Under the pieces are notes generated by a model. The model ran no database searches, was not told where the DNA came from, and saw only the letters and a program-made list of their open reading frames with translations. Shown here one piece after another: positions 51,839-60,285 of a DNA stretch of 64,000 nucleotides (its first letter is position 1; each line of letters starts with the position of its first letter). The position numbers were made by a program, and so were the translations under genes. Source of the stretch: an uncultured Acetatifactor sp. (lineage in GTDB: Bacteria; Bacillota; Clostridia; Lachnospirales; Lachnospiraceae); assembly GCF_910585425.1 (NCBI RefSeq), contig NZ_CAJUCP010000017.1:1-64000 (forward strand). Direction: 5' to 3'.

Positions 51839-52780
51839 ATGGCAGAGATTACAGCGGCAATGGTCAAGGAACTGCGTGAGCAGACCGGAGCCGGTATGAT
51901 GGATTGCAAGAAGGCTCTGAACGAGACCAATGGAAATATGGAAGAGGCCGTGGAAGTCCTGAGGAAGAACGGACAGGCCAAGGCTGTGAAGAAGGAGAGC
52001 AGGATCGCTGCGGAGGGCATCTGCCGCATCGCCACCAAGGGCGACAATGTAGCCGCAGTGGTAGAGGTGAATTCCGAGACAGATTTCGTGGCGAAGAATG
52101 AGATTTTCCAGCAGTTCGTGGAGGCAGTGGCGAAGCAGGCTGTGGAGTCCGGCGCTGCGGACATCGACGCGTTCCTGGAAGAGGGCTGGATTGAGGACGG
52201 CTCCAAGAAGGTGAAGGAAATTCTGGTGGACAAGATTGCCGTCATCGGCGAGAAGCTCAGCATCAGGAGATTCGAGAAGGTGGAGGCTGCAGAAGGCTGT
52301 GTGGCTACCTATGTACACGGCGGCGGGCGCATCGGCGTCATCGTCGAGGCCAAGACGGATGTGGTGAACGATGCCGTGAAGGAGGCCCTGACGAATCTTG
52401 CCATGCAGGTGGCTGCCCTGAATCCCAAGTACGTGGCTACGGCAGACGTGTCCGAGGAGTACAAGGCCCATGAGAGAGAGATTCTGGCTGCGCAGATCGC
52501 CCAGGATCCCAAGATGGTAGGCAAGCCCGAGAAGGTCATCGAGGGCGCTGTCAACGGCCGTCTGAACAAGGAGCTGAAGGAAGTATGCCTGCTGGAGCAG
52601 GTGTATGTCAAGGCCGAGGACGGCAAGCAGACCGTTGCGCAGTATGTGGCACAGGTAGCCAAGGAGAACGGCGCGAACCTGAGCATCGCAAGATTCGTCC
52701 GCTTCGAGACTGGCGAGGGCATCGAGAAGAAGCAGGAAGATTTTGCGGCTGAGGTGGCTGCGCAGATGGCAGGAAACTAG
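51839..52780 (+). CDS. tsf: Elongation factor Ts
   Basis: The 313-residue nucleotide exchange factor for EF-Tu. The N-terminal UBA-like domain contains LREQTGAGMMDCKKAL, and the conserved VAAVVEVNSETDFVAKNEIF follows. Two core domains and the C-terminal module are complete. AGGAGGATGAT precedes the ATG. It shares a transcript with rpsB. No clear terminator follows before the repeat at 52912. Confidence 0.97.
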   Translation: MAEITAAMVKELREQTGAGMMDCKKALNETNGNMEEAVEVLRKNGQAKAVKKESRIAAEGICRIATKGDNVAAVVEVNSETDFVAKNEIFQQFVEAVAKQAVESGAADIDAFLEEGWIEDGSKKVKEILVDKIAVIGEKLSIRRFEKVEAAEGCVATYVHGGGRIGVIVEAKTDVVNDAVKEALTNLAMQVAALNPKYVATADVSEEYKAHEREILAAQIAQDPKMVGKPEKVIEGAVNGRLNKELKEVCLLEQVYVKAEDGKQTVAQYVAQVAKENGANLSIARFVRFETGEGIEKKQEDFAAEVAAQMAGN

Positions 52781-52911
52781 GAAGAAAGATTTCCGGACAA
52801 GAACCCTTGGAAACATGGGAAAGTCAAGCATTGAAGCTGGTTTTGCGGATGCTGACAAGGTATCGTAGGCTATCATAAATTATGGCAGATTATCAAGGTT
52901 ATTTTGGTATA

Positions 52912-53013
52912 TATACTGCTTAACGATTTCGCTTGCCGTGAAACCAGACTGCATAACGCTGACTGGTTCATTCGCATGATTACATTAGGCAGCATTCAGC
53001 GTTATGCAGTATA
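52912..53013. repeat. TATACTGC-ended palindromic repeat, copy 3
   Basis: A 102-base unit in the 445-base gap after tsf starts TATACTGC and ends GCAGTATA. Its core is a perfect 14-base inverted repeat, CTGCATAACGCTGA with TCAGCGTTATGCAG, around a ~34-base loop. Size and ends match copy 1, but the inner stem sequence differs. The rest of this gap (52781-52911 and 53014-53124) shows nothing I can name. Confidence 0.65.
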
Positions 53014-53124
53014 ATTGGTACGAATTTTGGTAGATGGTTTTACCAAAGGTATTCACGAGAAGTCTGCTTGCTTATTTATGTTTTGGAAGGAACGGAGCAT
53101 CAAGCAAATATTGGACATCAGAAT

Positions 53125-53171
53125 AAGTCCATTATCAGGTATGGCGGTATGCCTGATAGTGGGCTTGTTTT
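53125..53171 (+). terminator. Strong terminator downstream of tsf
   Basis: An 18-pair stem (with three G:U pairs) around a short loop, AAGTCCATTATCAGGTAT with its complement, is followed by TTTT. It lies about 345 bases after tsf and is probably the end of the rpsB-tsf transcript, including repeat copy 3. Confidence 0.6.
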
Positions 53172-53225
53172 AGTGCCTGAATCCCACGGACACATATTTT
53201 ACATATCATCTATTAAAGGCCGCAT

Positions 53226-53477
53226 ATGGGCCTCACTGCACTTCCAGGACCGGGGTATGGATTCATCCTGGGAGAGGATCGGGAGACATATTTCATCCAC
53301 TGCTCCAATCTGCGCGGGGGACACATAGCGAGGGGACATCAGGTGGACTTCAAGCCGTTCCGGAACGGGAGGAGCGACTACAATGCAAGGGAGGTCATCG
53401 TGATTGACGCGCCTGAAAAGGGTGTAGGAGTGGAACATTCATGCAGACACAATATGATTCACAGGACGGCCACTTGA
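53226..53477 (+). CDS. Small cold-shock-domain-like protein
   Basis: An 83-residue protein. Residues 7-64 follow the cold-shock pattern: a GPGYGFI strand, YFIHCSNL (as in the RNP2-like VFVHFS), GHQVDFKP and AREVIVIDAP. The family binds single-stranded RNA or DNA. The RNP1-like strand is diverged, so binding is uncertain. ATG 53226 has AAAGG six bases upstream. It starts 55 bases after a terminator, so it needs its own promoter, which I could not place. The last ~18 residues look unrelated and may reflect a frame extension. Confidence 0.6.
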   Translation: MGLTALPGPGYGFILGEDRETYFIHCSNLRGGHIARGHQVDFKPFRNGRSDYNAREVIVIDAPEKGVGVEHSCRHNMIHRTAT

Positions 53478-53546
53478 AACAGGAGTGTAGCGTCAAAGCA
53501 AGCCGTCTATTGGCACTACAAAGCACCTTGATAACTGAATAAAGGC

Positions 53547-53575
53547 TTTACACCTTGCCAAAGGGCTGTTATAAT
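53547..53575 (+). promoter_or_regulatory. Promoter of the 63-residue protein gene
   Basis: TTTACA and TATAAT with a 17-base spacer end 51 bases before the ATG at 53627. Confidence 0.65.
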
Positions 53576-53626
53576 GGAATCACCAGGTACATGTAGGCGG
53601 CGTTTTGGAAAGTGAGAGGTGATTAT

Positions 53627-53818
53627 ATGCCAAACGGTTTAGAGATAACACAAAGAGCCATTGAAGATTTTACAAAAGTCCAGGAAAACATGGCACTTGC
53701 AAAAGAGGAGAATGCAACAAAAACATATGCTAATTTAAAGAAAGATTATATCTCTTTAAAAGCATTGTTGACAGTAGCAGGAGTAAACCTGACAGAGCTT
53801 GACAAGATTAAAGAATAA
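53627..53818 (+). CDS. Small hypothetical protein (63 residues)
   Basis: A 63-residue, mainly helical, charged protein (opening MPNGLEITQRAIEDF, closing LTVAGVNLTELDKIKE). No family recognised. Support comes from a consensus promoter, GAGAGGTGA upstream of ATG 53627, and a terminator 122 bases beyond the stop. A+T-rich codon use differs from the ribosomal genes beside it. It is a complete single-gene unit. Confidence 0.65.
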   Translation: MPNGLEITQRAIEDFTKVQENMALAKEENATKTYANLKKDYISLKALLTVAGVNLTELDKIKE

Positions 53819-53940
53819 TCAGTCCTACAACTGAATAGCAGTGCAATCCGCTTCCAAATGAGCAAAACGTGCAAGCGCGAGCTGTCAATCTGAGAACTTG
53901 AAACAGAATTAGCGGTGTCAGCGAACTTTTGAGGACGAAT

Positions 53941-53986
53941 CCCCTTGTAAGTGGCATTGAAATGTCATTTACAAGGGGATTTTTTT
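53941..53986 (+). terminator. Terminator after the 63-residue protein gene
   Basis: A 17-pair stem (two G:U pairs) with a TGAA loop, arms CCCCTTGTAAGTGGCAT and its partner, is followed by seven T. It also separates this unit from the convergent permease gene. Confidence 0.85.
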
Positions 53987-54037
53987 GCGTTTCCAATTCC
54001 AGAGAAGCTGTACCGGAGCAACCGGATTGGCAGACCG

Positions 54038-56041
54038 CTATCTATCCATTTGTCTCACAATCCTGTAATACGCCATGGAAGTCCTCTTATAGCTGAAGCA
54101 GTACACGACAGCGAACACCAGGCAGCCTGCCGCGGTACAGCCGAACAGCAGGGCGGACTCGAAGAAGCCGATGGCCCCCAGCAGCATATACACCATGCGC
54201 ATCCCCACGGCTGTGTGGAGGACAGCCCCCAGCAGGGGAAGCCCGAACACCATACTGATCTGTGTCCGGATGGTGCGCCGGATTTCCTTGTCGCTCATCC
54301 CCACCTGCTGCATGACTTCAAAGTTCTTCTGATCCTCGAAGCCCTCCGTGAGCTGCTTGTAGTACATGATGATCAGCAGGCAGATCAGGAAGATGAGGCC
54401 GAAGAAGATGCCGATGAACAGCAGCCCGCCGTACATGCTCCGCTGGTCTGCCATGCCGGCTCTGTGGTCGCTATACCCGGCGAAGCCAGATACCGTGTTC
54501 AGATGCTGGCTCAGGGCTGCGGAGAATGTGTCCACATCCGCGTCCTCCCCCTGGGCGTTGAAGCCATAGAAGTAGGTGTGGGACTGCGCACTGTCTATCT
54601 GAAATTCCGCGCATACCTTTTCCGTCTGCTCCTTATCGGACAACACAGCAAGATAGGTGTTGCTAAAGGCGCTGTTGGGCGTCTTCCGGCTGATGCCGCA
54701 CTCATAGAGCTCCTCTTTCACCCGGTACTCCAAAGTCTCGAAACAGATAGTATCCATGGCGAAATCCGGGCCGCTGCTGTAGATGAGGGCCTCATCCGAA
54801 GCCAATGCGACAGATGTCCCTGTCATCAGCTCATATTCGTCCTGGGTCATCAGCAGTACGATTTCCATCTCCGTGTACATATTGCCCGATCCGTCCCAGA
54901 ACAGGAAGGAATTTCCCTCTTTTTTGGTGGACAGCTCGATGCTGTCAAAGAGGAACTCCTCCTCCAGGGCCACATGGTTCGCCTCTGCCAGAGCCTTCGC
55001 GTCCTGCTGCAGGGCAGGGGCATCCGCGGCGGCATTTCCGAAGCAGGTGATCTCGAACACGCGCCGGAAATTGGAGCTCACGATAGTATCCATATCCAGG
55101 TACACCACCACAGTGCACACCGCCGTGATGATGACCATGGTGGAGAACACACAGATATTGGACAGGCTGGCGGCATTTTTCTTCATGCGGTAGAGCATGC
55201 CGGAGACGGTGACGAAATGCTCCGGACGGTAGTAGAACTTCTTGCGTCTCTTCAGGAAGCGCAGTAAGGCGATGCTTCCCGAGGTGAACAGGAAGTAGGT
55301 GCCTATGATGACGAGAAAGACGGCCAGGAAGAACTCCATGAAGACCTGGGTCGCCAGCTTCGAGGAGAGGGCGGTATAGTAGCCCGCTGCCATGGCGCAG
55401 ATACCTATGATGCTCAGAGGCAGGATATGGCGGGGCTCCTTCTCGCCTTTCCGGGAATCGCTCATCAGCTCCACGGGGTTAGCCTTGCCTACCTGAATCA
55501 GGTTCACGGTCAGGTTCAGGACAGTGATGAAGGCGTAGAACAGCAGGCTGTCCGTGATGGCTTTCGGGCTTACCGTGAACTCTACATTCACCTGCATCTT
55601 TGCCAGGTTCAGGAGCAGCAGGAAAATCAGTCGGGAGAAAACCAGCCCCAGGACGATGGCCCCTGTCATCACGCAGGCATAGACAATCAGGCTCTCCCAG
55701 AACATCATGATGCCGATGTGCTTCTTCTCCAGCCCCAGCATGCTGTACAGGCCCAGCTCCTTCTTGCGCCGCTTGATCAGGAAGCTGTTGGTGTAATAGA
55801 GGAAGGGCACCATGATGATCCCCAACAGCCAGAAGTCTATGTTGATCAGTATCAGGGTATAGACGCCCTTGGGCAGGTTGTACATGATATCGTTCTTCAG
55901 TATCAGGTCAAAGACGAAGTAGGTGAACATGGCAAAGGTGCTGATGCCGATGTAGGGCAGGTAGGTAGTGGTATTCTTGCGGATGTTGGAGACTGCCATC
56001 CTGGGCAGCAGGCTGGCGGGTCTTTTTCTTGCTGTGGTCAT
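54038..56041 (-). CDS. BceB-like ABC transporter permease (FtsX family)
   Basis: A 667-residue permease of the bacitracin-export type. About ten membrane helices are expected: one near 25-47, pairs through 285, then an outside domain of ~200 residues (about 300-505), and the last three helices. Such BceAB systems free the lipid II cycle from peptide antibiotics and signal through the partner kinase. ATG 56041 has AGGAGG six bases upstream; an earlier in-frame ATG precedes that site. It follows its ATPase gene by one base. Confidence 0.9.
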   Translation of the reverse strand: MTTARKRPASLLPRMAVSNIRKNTTTYLPYIGISTFAMFTYFVFDLILKNDIMYNLPKGVYTLILINIDFWLLGIIMVPFLYYTNSFLIKRRKKELGLYSMLGLEKKHIGIMMFWESLIVYACVMTGAIVLGLVFSRLIFLLLLNLAKMQVNVEFTVSPKAITDSLLFYAFITVLNLTVNLIQVGKANPVELMSDSRKGEKEPRHILPLSIIGICAMAAGYYTALSSKLATQVFMEFFLAVFLVIIGTYFLFTSGSIALLRFLKRRKKFYYRPEHFVTVSGMLYRMKKNAASLSNICVFSTMVIITAVCTVVVYLDMDTIVSSNFRRVFEITCFGNAAADAPALQQDAKALAEANHVALEEEFLFDSIELSTKKEGNSFLFWDGSGNMYTEMEIVLLMTQDEYELMTGTSVALASDEALIYSSGPDFAMDTICFETLEYRVKEELYECGISRKTPNSAFSNTYLAVLSDKEQTEKVCAEFQIDSAQSHTYFYGFNAQGEDADVDTFSAALSQHLNTVSGFAGYSDHRAGMADQRSMYGGLLFIGIFFGLIFLICLLIIMYYKQLTEGFEDQKNFEVMQQVGMSDKEIRRTIRTQISMVFGLPLLGAVLHTAVGMRMVYMLLGAIGFFESALLFGCTAAGCLVFAVVYCFSYKRTSMAYYRIVRQMDR

Positions 56042-56042
56042 A

Positions 56043-56828
56043 TTATGCCTCCTGTTCAAATCGCTGCGCGTGCCTGCTCTCCGTGTGCAGTACGGTCAGC
56101 GTGTCCGATATCTTCTGGTACATCTCGTCGTCCGAAAGCCGGCCTCTGTAAATCTGGTTGAAGATTACGCCGTCCTTGATGAAGAGCACCCGCCCGGCCC
56201 GGCTGGCGGCCTGGGTGCTGTGGGTCACCATGAGGATGGTCTGGCCCTCCGCGTTCACCTCGGAAAAGATGTCCAACAGCCTGGCGGAGGCCTTGGAGTC
56301 CAGCGCTCCTGTGGGCTCGTCCGCCAGCACGATCTGGGGATCCGTGATCAGCGCCCGGGCCACCGCGGCCCGCTGCTTCTGGCCGCCGGAGACCTCATAG
56401 GGGTATTTCTCCAAAAGTTCCGCGATGCCAAGCTTACCGGCCAGAGGGGCCAGGCGCGTCTCCATCTGGCCGTAGTCGCTGCCTGCCAGCACCAGTGGCA
56501 GGTAGATGTTGTCCCGCAGGGAAAGGGTGTCCAGGAGGTTGAAGTCCTGGAAGACGAAGCCCAGGTTGTCCCGGCGGAAAGCGCAGAGGTCCTTCTGCCT
56601 GATTTCCGCCATGTCCCTGCCCGACAGGATCACCTGCCCGGCGGTGGGCCTGTCCAGGGATGCCATGATGTTCAGCAGGGTGGTCTTTCCCGAGCCGGAC
56701 TCTCCCATGATGGCCACATATTCTCCCTGTTCCACGGAGAAGTTCACGTTGTCCAGCGCCTGTACCTTGTTGCCGCCCAGGCGGGTGGTATATACTTTCT
56801 TTAGATTTTTCACTTCCAGCAATGACAT
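56043..56828 (-). CDS. BceA-like ABC transporter ATP-binding protein
   Basis: A 261-residue ATPase of the MacB/LolD-like type. Walker A GESGSGKTTLLN, Q-loop FVFQDFNLLDTL, signature VSGGQKQRAAVARAL, Walker B IVLADEPTGALD and H-loop VTHST are intact. ATG 56828 follows AAGGAGG at nine bases; 17 extra upstream codons are open but lack a site. It pairs with the permease encoded next and follows the kinase gene by 170 bases. Confidence 0.95.
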   Translation of the reverse strand: MSLLEVKNLKKVYTTRLGGNKVQALDNVNFSVEQGEYVAIMGESGSGKTTLLNIMASLDRPTAGQVILSGRDMAEIRQKDLCAFRRDNLGFVFQDFNLLDTLSLRDNIYLPLVLAGSDYGQMETRLAPLAGKLGIAELLEKYPYEVSGGQKQRAAVARALITDPQIVLADEPTGALDSKASARLLDIFSEVNAEGQTILMVTHSTQAASRAGRVLFIKDGVIFNQIYRGRLSDDEMYQKISDTLTVLHTESRHAQRFEQEA

Positions 56829-56998
56829 ATGATGCGTCCTCCTTGTGCCTTCTGTTTGCTTCGTGAGGAACTGCTGCACAGCTCTTCATCACAAGATAAG
56901 GATACAAAAAAAGGAAATGGAATGCCATCGAACATCCTTACATTTCCTTTTTGCTACCTTACATTTTTGCAAGCTTAGCGGGCAGCCTTCCGCATGTC

Positions 56999-58072
56999 TT
57001 ATGGCCGTGGGCTCTTTTCGGCATTTGGAATCCCCAGGATGATCCGGGTGCCCTGGCCCTCCTGGCTTTCCGCCCGTATGGTCACGTTCAGATGGGTGAA
57101 GACCTGGCGGCACAGGTACAGGCCGATGCCGGTGGATTTCTTGTCCAGCCTGCCGTTGTAGCCCGTGAACCCCTTTTCGAAGATGCGGGGTAGATCCTCC
57201 GCGCGGATGCCTATGCCGGTGTCTTCGATGGAGAGCATCACCCGCTCCCCCTCCGCCCAGGCGTTGACGGAGATGCCGCCCCTGTTGGTGTACTTGATGC
57301 TGTTGGACAGGAGCTGCTCCAGGCAGAAGACGAACCATTTTTCGTCCGTCAGAATCTGCCATGGGATGAAATCCCCCGATTCCGACGAAGGCAATTCCAA
57401 GCTTAGGGATTTGTTGATGAAGGACAGGGCATATTTCCTGACGGCCTGCTTTACCAGGGCGTACAGGTCGTGGCTTTCCAACACCAGGTCGGAGGAGATG
57501 CTCTCCAGCCTCTGGAAGGTCAGCACCATCTCCGCGTACTGCTCGATCCGGAACAGCTCCTCCTTCAGCAGGAAAGCATCCCTGTCCTGTAGCTCTGATT
57601 TGTCCAGAAGAAGCCGGATGGCCGAGATAGGGGTCTTGATTTGATGGGTCCACATCATATAATAGTCGGCCCGCTCGGAAGCCTTGGCCTCCCGGAGGCG
57701 CTGTTCCTTCCTGTGAGATTGGCAGACTAAAGACAGGAACATGCGCTGTGCCCCATAGAAGCTCTCCGCGGCTTCGATGCCGGCCTCCAAATCCTGTATC
57801 CGCCTTTCTTCGGATTCATCGAAGAGCAGCTCCCCGCAATGCTCAAAGTGATGGAAGGCCCTCTCCAACTGTCTTCTCTTCCGCACATACCGAACCCCCT
57901 CACCGAGCAGGGCCAGGCCCCAGACCGTGGAGGTCAGCAGGGCGGCATACAGGAGCTTCTCCAGGTTTTCGATATGGTACAGGCTTCCTATGGAAACGAA
58001 GAAAAATACGGTCAGGGCATACAGAAACAGGAAGAGCCTTCTCTCTTTCAGATAGCGCAGCCACAGTCTCAT
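56999..58072 (-). CDS. BceS-like sensor histidine kinase
   Basis: A 357-residue intramembrane-sensing kinase: two N-terminal helices (about 12-31 and 38-57) with almost no outside loop, then a kinase core with His143 in MMWTHQIKTPISAIR, N box EQLLSNSIKYTN, and G boxes EDTGIGIRAEDL and KKSTGIGLYL. Such kinases sense through the partner BceAB transporter, encoded downstream. ATG 58072 is chosen by homology to the duplicated start at 60283. The cognate regulator gene should directly precede it; only its last codons do, and the intact one lies at 60286. Confidence 0.92.
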   Translation of the reverse strand: MRLWLRYLKERRLFLFLYALTVFFFVSIGSLYHIENLEKLLYAALLTSTVWGLALLGEGVRYVRKRRQLERAFHHFEHCGELLFDESEERRIQDLEAGIEAAESFYGAQRMFLSLVCQSHRKEQRLREAKASERADYYMMWTHQIKTPISAIRLLLDKSELQDRDAFLLKEELFRIEQYAEMVLTFQRLESISSDLVLESHDLYALVKQAVRKYALSFINKSLSLELPSSESGDFIPWQILTDEKWFVFCLEQLLSNSIKYTNRGGISVNAWAEGERVMLSIEDTGIGIRAEDLPRIFEKGFTGYNGRLDKKSTGIGLYLCRQVFTHLNVTIRAESQEGQGTRIILGIPNAEKSPRP

Positions 58073-58074
58073 GT

Positions 58075-58122
58075 TCAGTCTCCGATCTGGTAGCCGAGGC
58101 CTTTTTTGGTGTGGATGGCGAA
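58075..58122 (-). pseudogene. 3' remnant of a Bce-type response regulator
   Basis: About 15 codons ending IHTKKGLGYQIGD and a stop correspond to the end of the intact regulator at 60286 (IQTKKGLGYQIGE). The spacing to the kinase start is the normal one for a regulator-kinase pair. The rest of that regulator copy is gone: homology stops at about 58122. Confidence 0.8.
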
Positions 58123-58185
58123 ATTGGCCATAGCTACCGCTTCTTGATTTGCATAGTTTTCCGGCCTTTCGGCCATCCAAGCTCC

Positions 58186-58214
58186 ATTATAGCTTTTTAG
58201 CGGAGATTTCGCAA
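58186..58214 (-). promoter_or_regulatory. Promoter of the kinase-ABC operon at the rearrangement junction
   Basis: On the minus strand TTGCGA and TATAAT are separated by 17 bases. Transcription would start near 58179, cross the regulator remnant and enter the kinase gene. It replaces the lost upstream part of the operon. The remaining gap to 58306 shows nothing else. Confidence 0.65.
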
Positions 58215-58306
58215 TAGGCGCAGTGCAGGTCACCCCCATTGACAAAAACTTAAATGATTTTTTCGACGTATTCCTCCAATCTCTCTTAAGGTCAATGAAT
58301 CGAAAT

Positions 58307-59578
58307 CTATATACACTCTAGGTAGATATTTTGGATGTCCAATTCAAGCTCTTTAGACGCAAGAGCCTTTATTCCGCTCAGGATTTCAGAATCAGGATTT
58401 TCTCCATGGCTTATGATATATATATAGGCATTTGTGATTTCACCACTATCCAAATAATTTATAGATACAAGTGCTGCAAGATTATTCTCTTTATCATAAT
58501 TACGTATAGCTTCTTTCAGTTTGCCCTCTCTAATTTGCATTTGATCCTGAAGAGAAAAATTATCCATGTAATCATGTCTGCTTGTACCGTGTAATGCGCT
58601 GGTTCCCAAAATAACGCAAACAATCGTGACCAAAACGATACTTGCCGTAATGACTGTTCTTTTGGGGTACTTTTTATGTTTCATAATAGCACCTAACCTT
58701 TCTTTCAGATTCTTCTTGTCTTCAAACATGGTTACCGAAAGGGGCATCTTTCTGATGGAATCGGCAGCAACCGCAATCAAGGTGTCGCCGTACTGCTGCA
58801 TTCCTTTTCTGTCAAGCCTCTTTATGACGGATTCATCGCACGCTAATTCACATGCCTTATTCATCTCCCGGCGAACAAAATGGACAAGTGGATTGAACCA
58901 GTGCACCGCTCCGACAAAAATCAACAGCCACTTGACGAAAATGTCATGCCTTTTCCTATGTGTCATTTCATGCATCAGAATATTCCTAAGTTCCATATCC
59001 CCATATTTTTTGTCAGGCAAAACCACCGATGGACGGAAGAAGCCGATTAAAATGGGAGTTTTCACCAGCGCGTTTTTATATAACCGAAGAGCCATTTTCC
59101 CTTCTGACAGGTCATTCAACAGCTCTGTTTCCTGCTGATTTGCGCTTAAATTGTGTCTGCCCAGCTTTCGGATATAAAACCCATAACATAAAATATGAAA
59201 GCCAAGAGCCAGAACCATTCCTATCTGCCAGAAAATGTATAAGATTGCTGCGGCGCTGGGAAGACAAGTAATTTGCCGTGGCGCAAATACAAGATTTACA
59301 GGCTTTTCAGATGCTGTATCAGAAATCCGCAGCACGATATCGTACATGGATTTCATCGGTACTATCGAAGCATCCGATACAGGAATCCAGAGTATTTTTG
59401 ACACAGGCAGCAGCAAGCCGATTACTGCCGAAAACCACATATAATATTGGAATGATTTGGGAAGCCTGTCTTTTATAATGGGCTTTAAAATAAATAAAAG
59501 AGATGATATTATGCTGCCGGTAAACGTCATCGAAAGAATGAGCCTGATGATTTCTGTGGAATATTCTTCAACAGTCAT
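58307..59578 (-). CDS. BlaR1/MecR1-type M56 membrane metalloprotease
   Basis: A 423-residue antirepressor protease. Membrane helices flank the zinc motif His203-Glu-Met-Thr-His207 (LMHEMTHRKRH), with the third ligand Glu244 in ACELACDESV. A last membrane helix lies near 305-322. The ~100-residue outside C-terminus is not the penicillin-binding domain of classical BlaR1 (whole protein about 585 residues), so a different signal is likely. It overlaps the repressor gene by four bases. A+T-rich codons contrast with the flanking kinase gene. Confidence 0.9.
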   Translation of the reverse strand: MTVEEYSTEIIRLILSMTFTGSIISSLLFILKPIIKDRLPKSFQYYMWFSAVIGLLLPVSKILWIPVSDASIVPMKSMYDIVLRISDTASEKPVNLVFAPRQITCLPSAAAILYIFWQIGMVLALGFHILCYGFYIRKLGRHNLSANQQETELLNDLSEGKMALRLYKNALVKTPILIGFFRPSVVLPDKKYGDMELRNILMHEMTHRKRHDIFVKWLLIFVGAVHWFNPLVHFVRREMNKACELACDESVIKRLDRKGMQQYGDTLIAVAADSIRKMPLSVTMFEDKKNLKERLGAIMKHKKYPKRTVITASIVLVTIVCVILGTSALHGTSRHDYMDNFSLQDQMQIREGKLKEAIRNYDKENNLAALVSINYLDSGEITNAYIYIISHGENPDSEILSGIKALASKELELDIQNIYLECI

Positions 59579-59958
59579 TTATTCTCCTCCCCCATTCGGT
59601 AATACATCTTCAGTTCATCAATGTCCGCTTCTGTGAGCTCCCCATTTTGACAGAGAGCCGCAACAAAATTCTTTGTGCTGCCGTCATAGAGCTTATCTAT
59701 CAGACTTCTTTTCCTGAACATGATATAATCTTCTTTTGTTATATTCGGCGCATAGTAATGGATCTCTTTTTCCTGAATCGAGATAGCCCCCTTTTTCTGC
59801 AGCCTTCTTAAAAGTGTCGCGATTGTGGACTTCTCCCAACCTACCGTATCGCTTAGCTCTGTACGGATATCGCTGAACGACACAGCCTGTTTCTCCCGCC
59901 AGAGTATTCTCATTACCTCAAGCTCAGCATCAGAGATTTTGAAATTTATTGTACTCAT
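59575..59958 (-). CDS. BlaI/MecI-family transcriptional repressor
   Basis: A 127-residue winged-helix repressor. The opening ISDAELEVMRILWREKQAVSFSDI and the recognition region GWEKSTIATLLRRLQKKGAIS match BlaI. The C-terminal dimer domain follows. BlaI is cleaved when the co-encoded M56 protease is activated. An operator overlaps its own transcription start. No beta-lactamase gene is beside it. Confidence 0.93.
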   Translation of the reverse strand: MSTINFKISDAELEVMRILWREKQAVSFSDIRTELSDTVGWEKSTIATLLRRLQKKGAISIQEKEIHYYAPNITKEDYIMFRKRSLIDKLYDGSTKNFVAALCQNGELTEADIDELKMYYRMGEENK

Positions 59959-59979
59959 GATTACATTCCTTTCTTGCCG

Positions 59980-59995
59980 TACTACAATTGTAACA
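59980..59995 (-). promoter_or_regulatory. BlaI-type operator
   Basis: TACTACAATTGTAACA is a near-perfect palindrome of the TACA/TGTA kind bound by BlaI and MecI. It begins a few bases after the -10 box, covering the expected transcription start, so bound repressor would shut off its own operon. Confidence 0.7.
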
Positions 59996-60002
59996 CGATT
60001 AA

Positions 60003-60031
60003 ATTATACATTTCTTATTCCGTTTTGTCAA
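60003..60031 (-). promoter_or_regulatory. Consensus promoter of the blaI-blaR1 pair
   Basis: On the minus strand the perfect boxes TTGACA (60031-60026) and TATAAT (60008-60003) are separated by 17 bases. This is the strongest promoter in the window by sequence. The stretch 60032-60151 beyond it shows no gene. Confidence 0.85.
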
Positions 60032-60151
60032 CACAAAATATATTGGGAGTTTTCATGGATTTTCATGTGTGAGAGTTTAGGATTTTTAATCTGTCGGAGC
60101 ATTACTGAGAGGAAGTGAAAAGGTATTCCGATGCGGAGATGGACTATTCAG

Positions 60152-60283
60152 CTACCATTGCTGAGGCGCGCAACGCAGCCCCTCCCAGAGCAGGGCCAGG
60201 CCCCAGACCGTAAAGGTCAGCAGGGCGGCGTACAGAAGCAGGAAGAGCCTTCTCTCTTTCAGATAGCGCAGCCACAGTCGCAT
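60152..60283 (-). pseudogene. 5' remnant of a BceS-type kinase gene after the intact regulator
   Basis: A 43-codon frame begins MRLWLRYLKERRLF like the intact kinase at 58072. It then skips about 75 bases (deletion between two copies of a TACAG-containing word), resumes at YAALLTFTVWGLALLWEG, and ends at a stop. Homology to the kinase ends near 60181. The kinase core is absent. Confidence 0.8.
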
Positions 60284-60285
60284 AA

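Noticed and set aside
53068..53328. 86-codon plus-strand frame before the cold-shock-like gene
   Set aside because: It runs straight through the strong terminator hairpin at 53125-53171 and overlaps the better supported frame at 53226.
53951..55267. 438-codon open frame on the plus strand
   Set aside because: It lies antisense to the permease gene, whose membrane protein sequence and ribosome binding site are clear; the shadow frame has a His/Gln/Leu-rich sequence typical of antisense reading.
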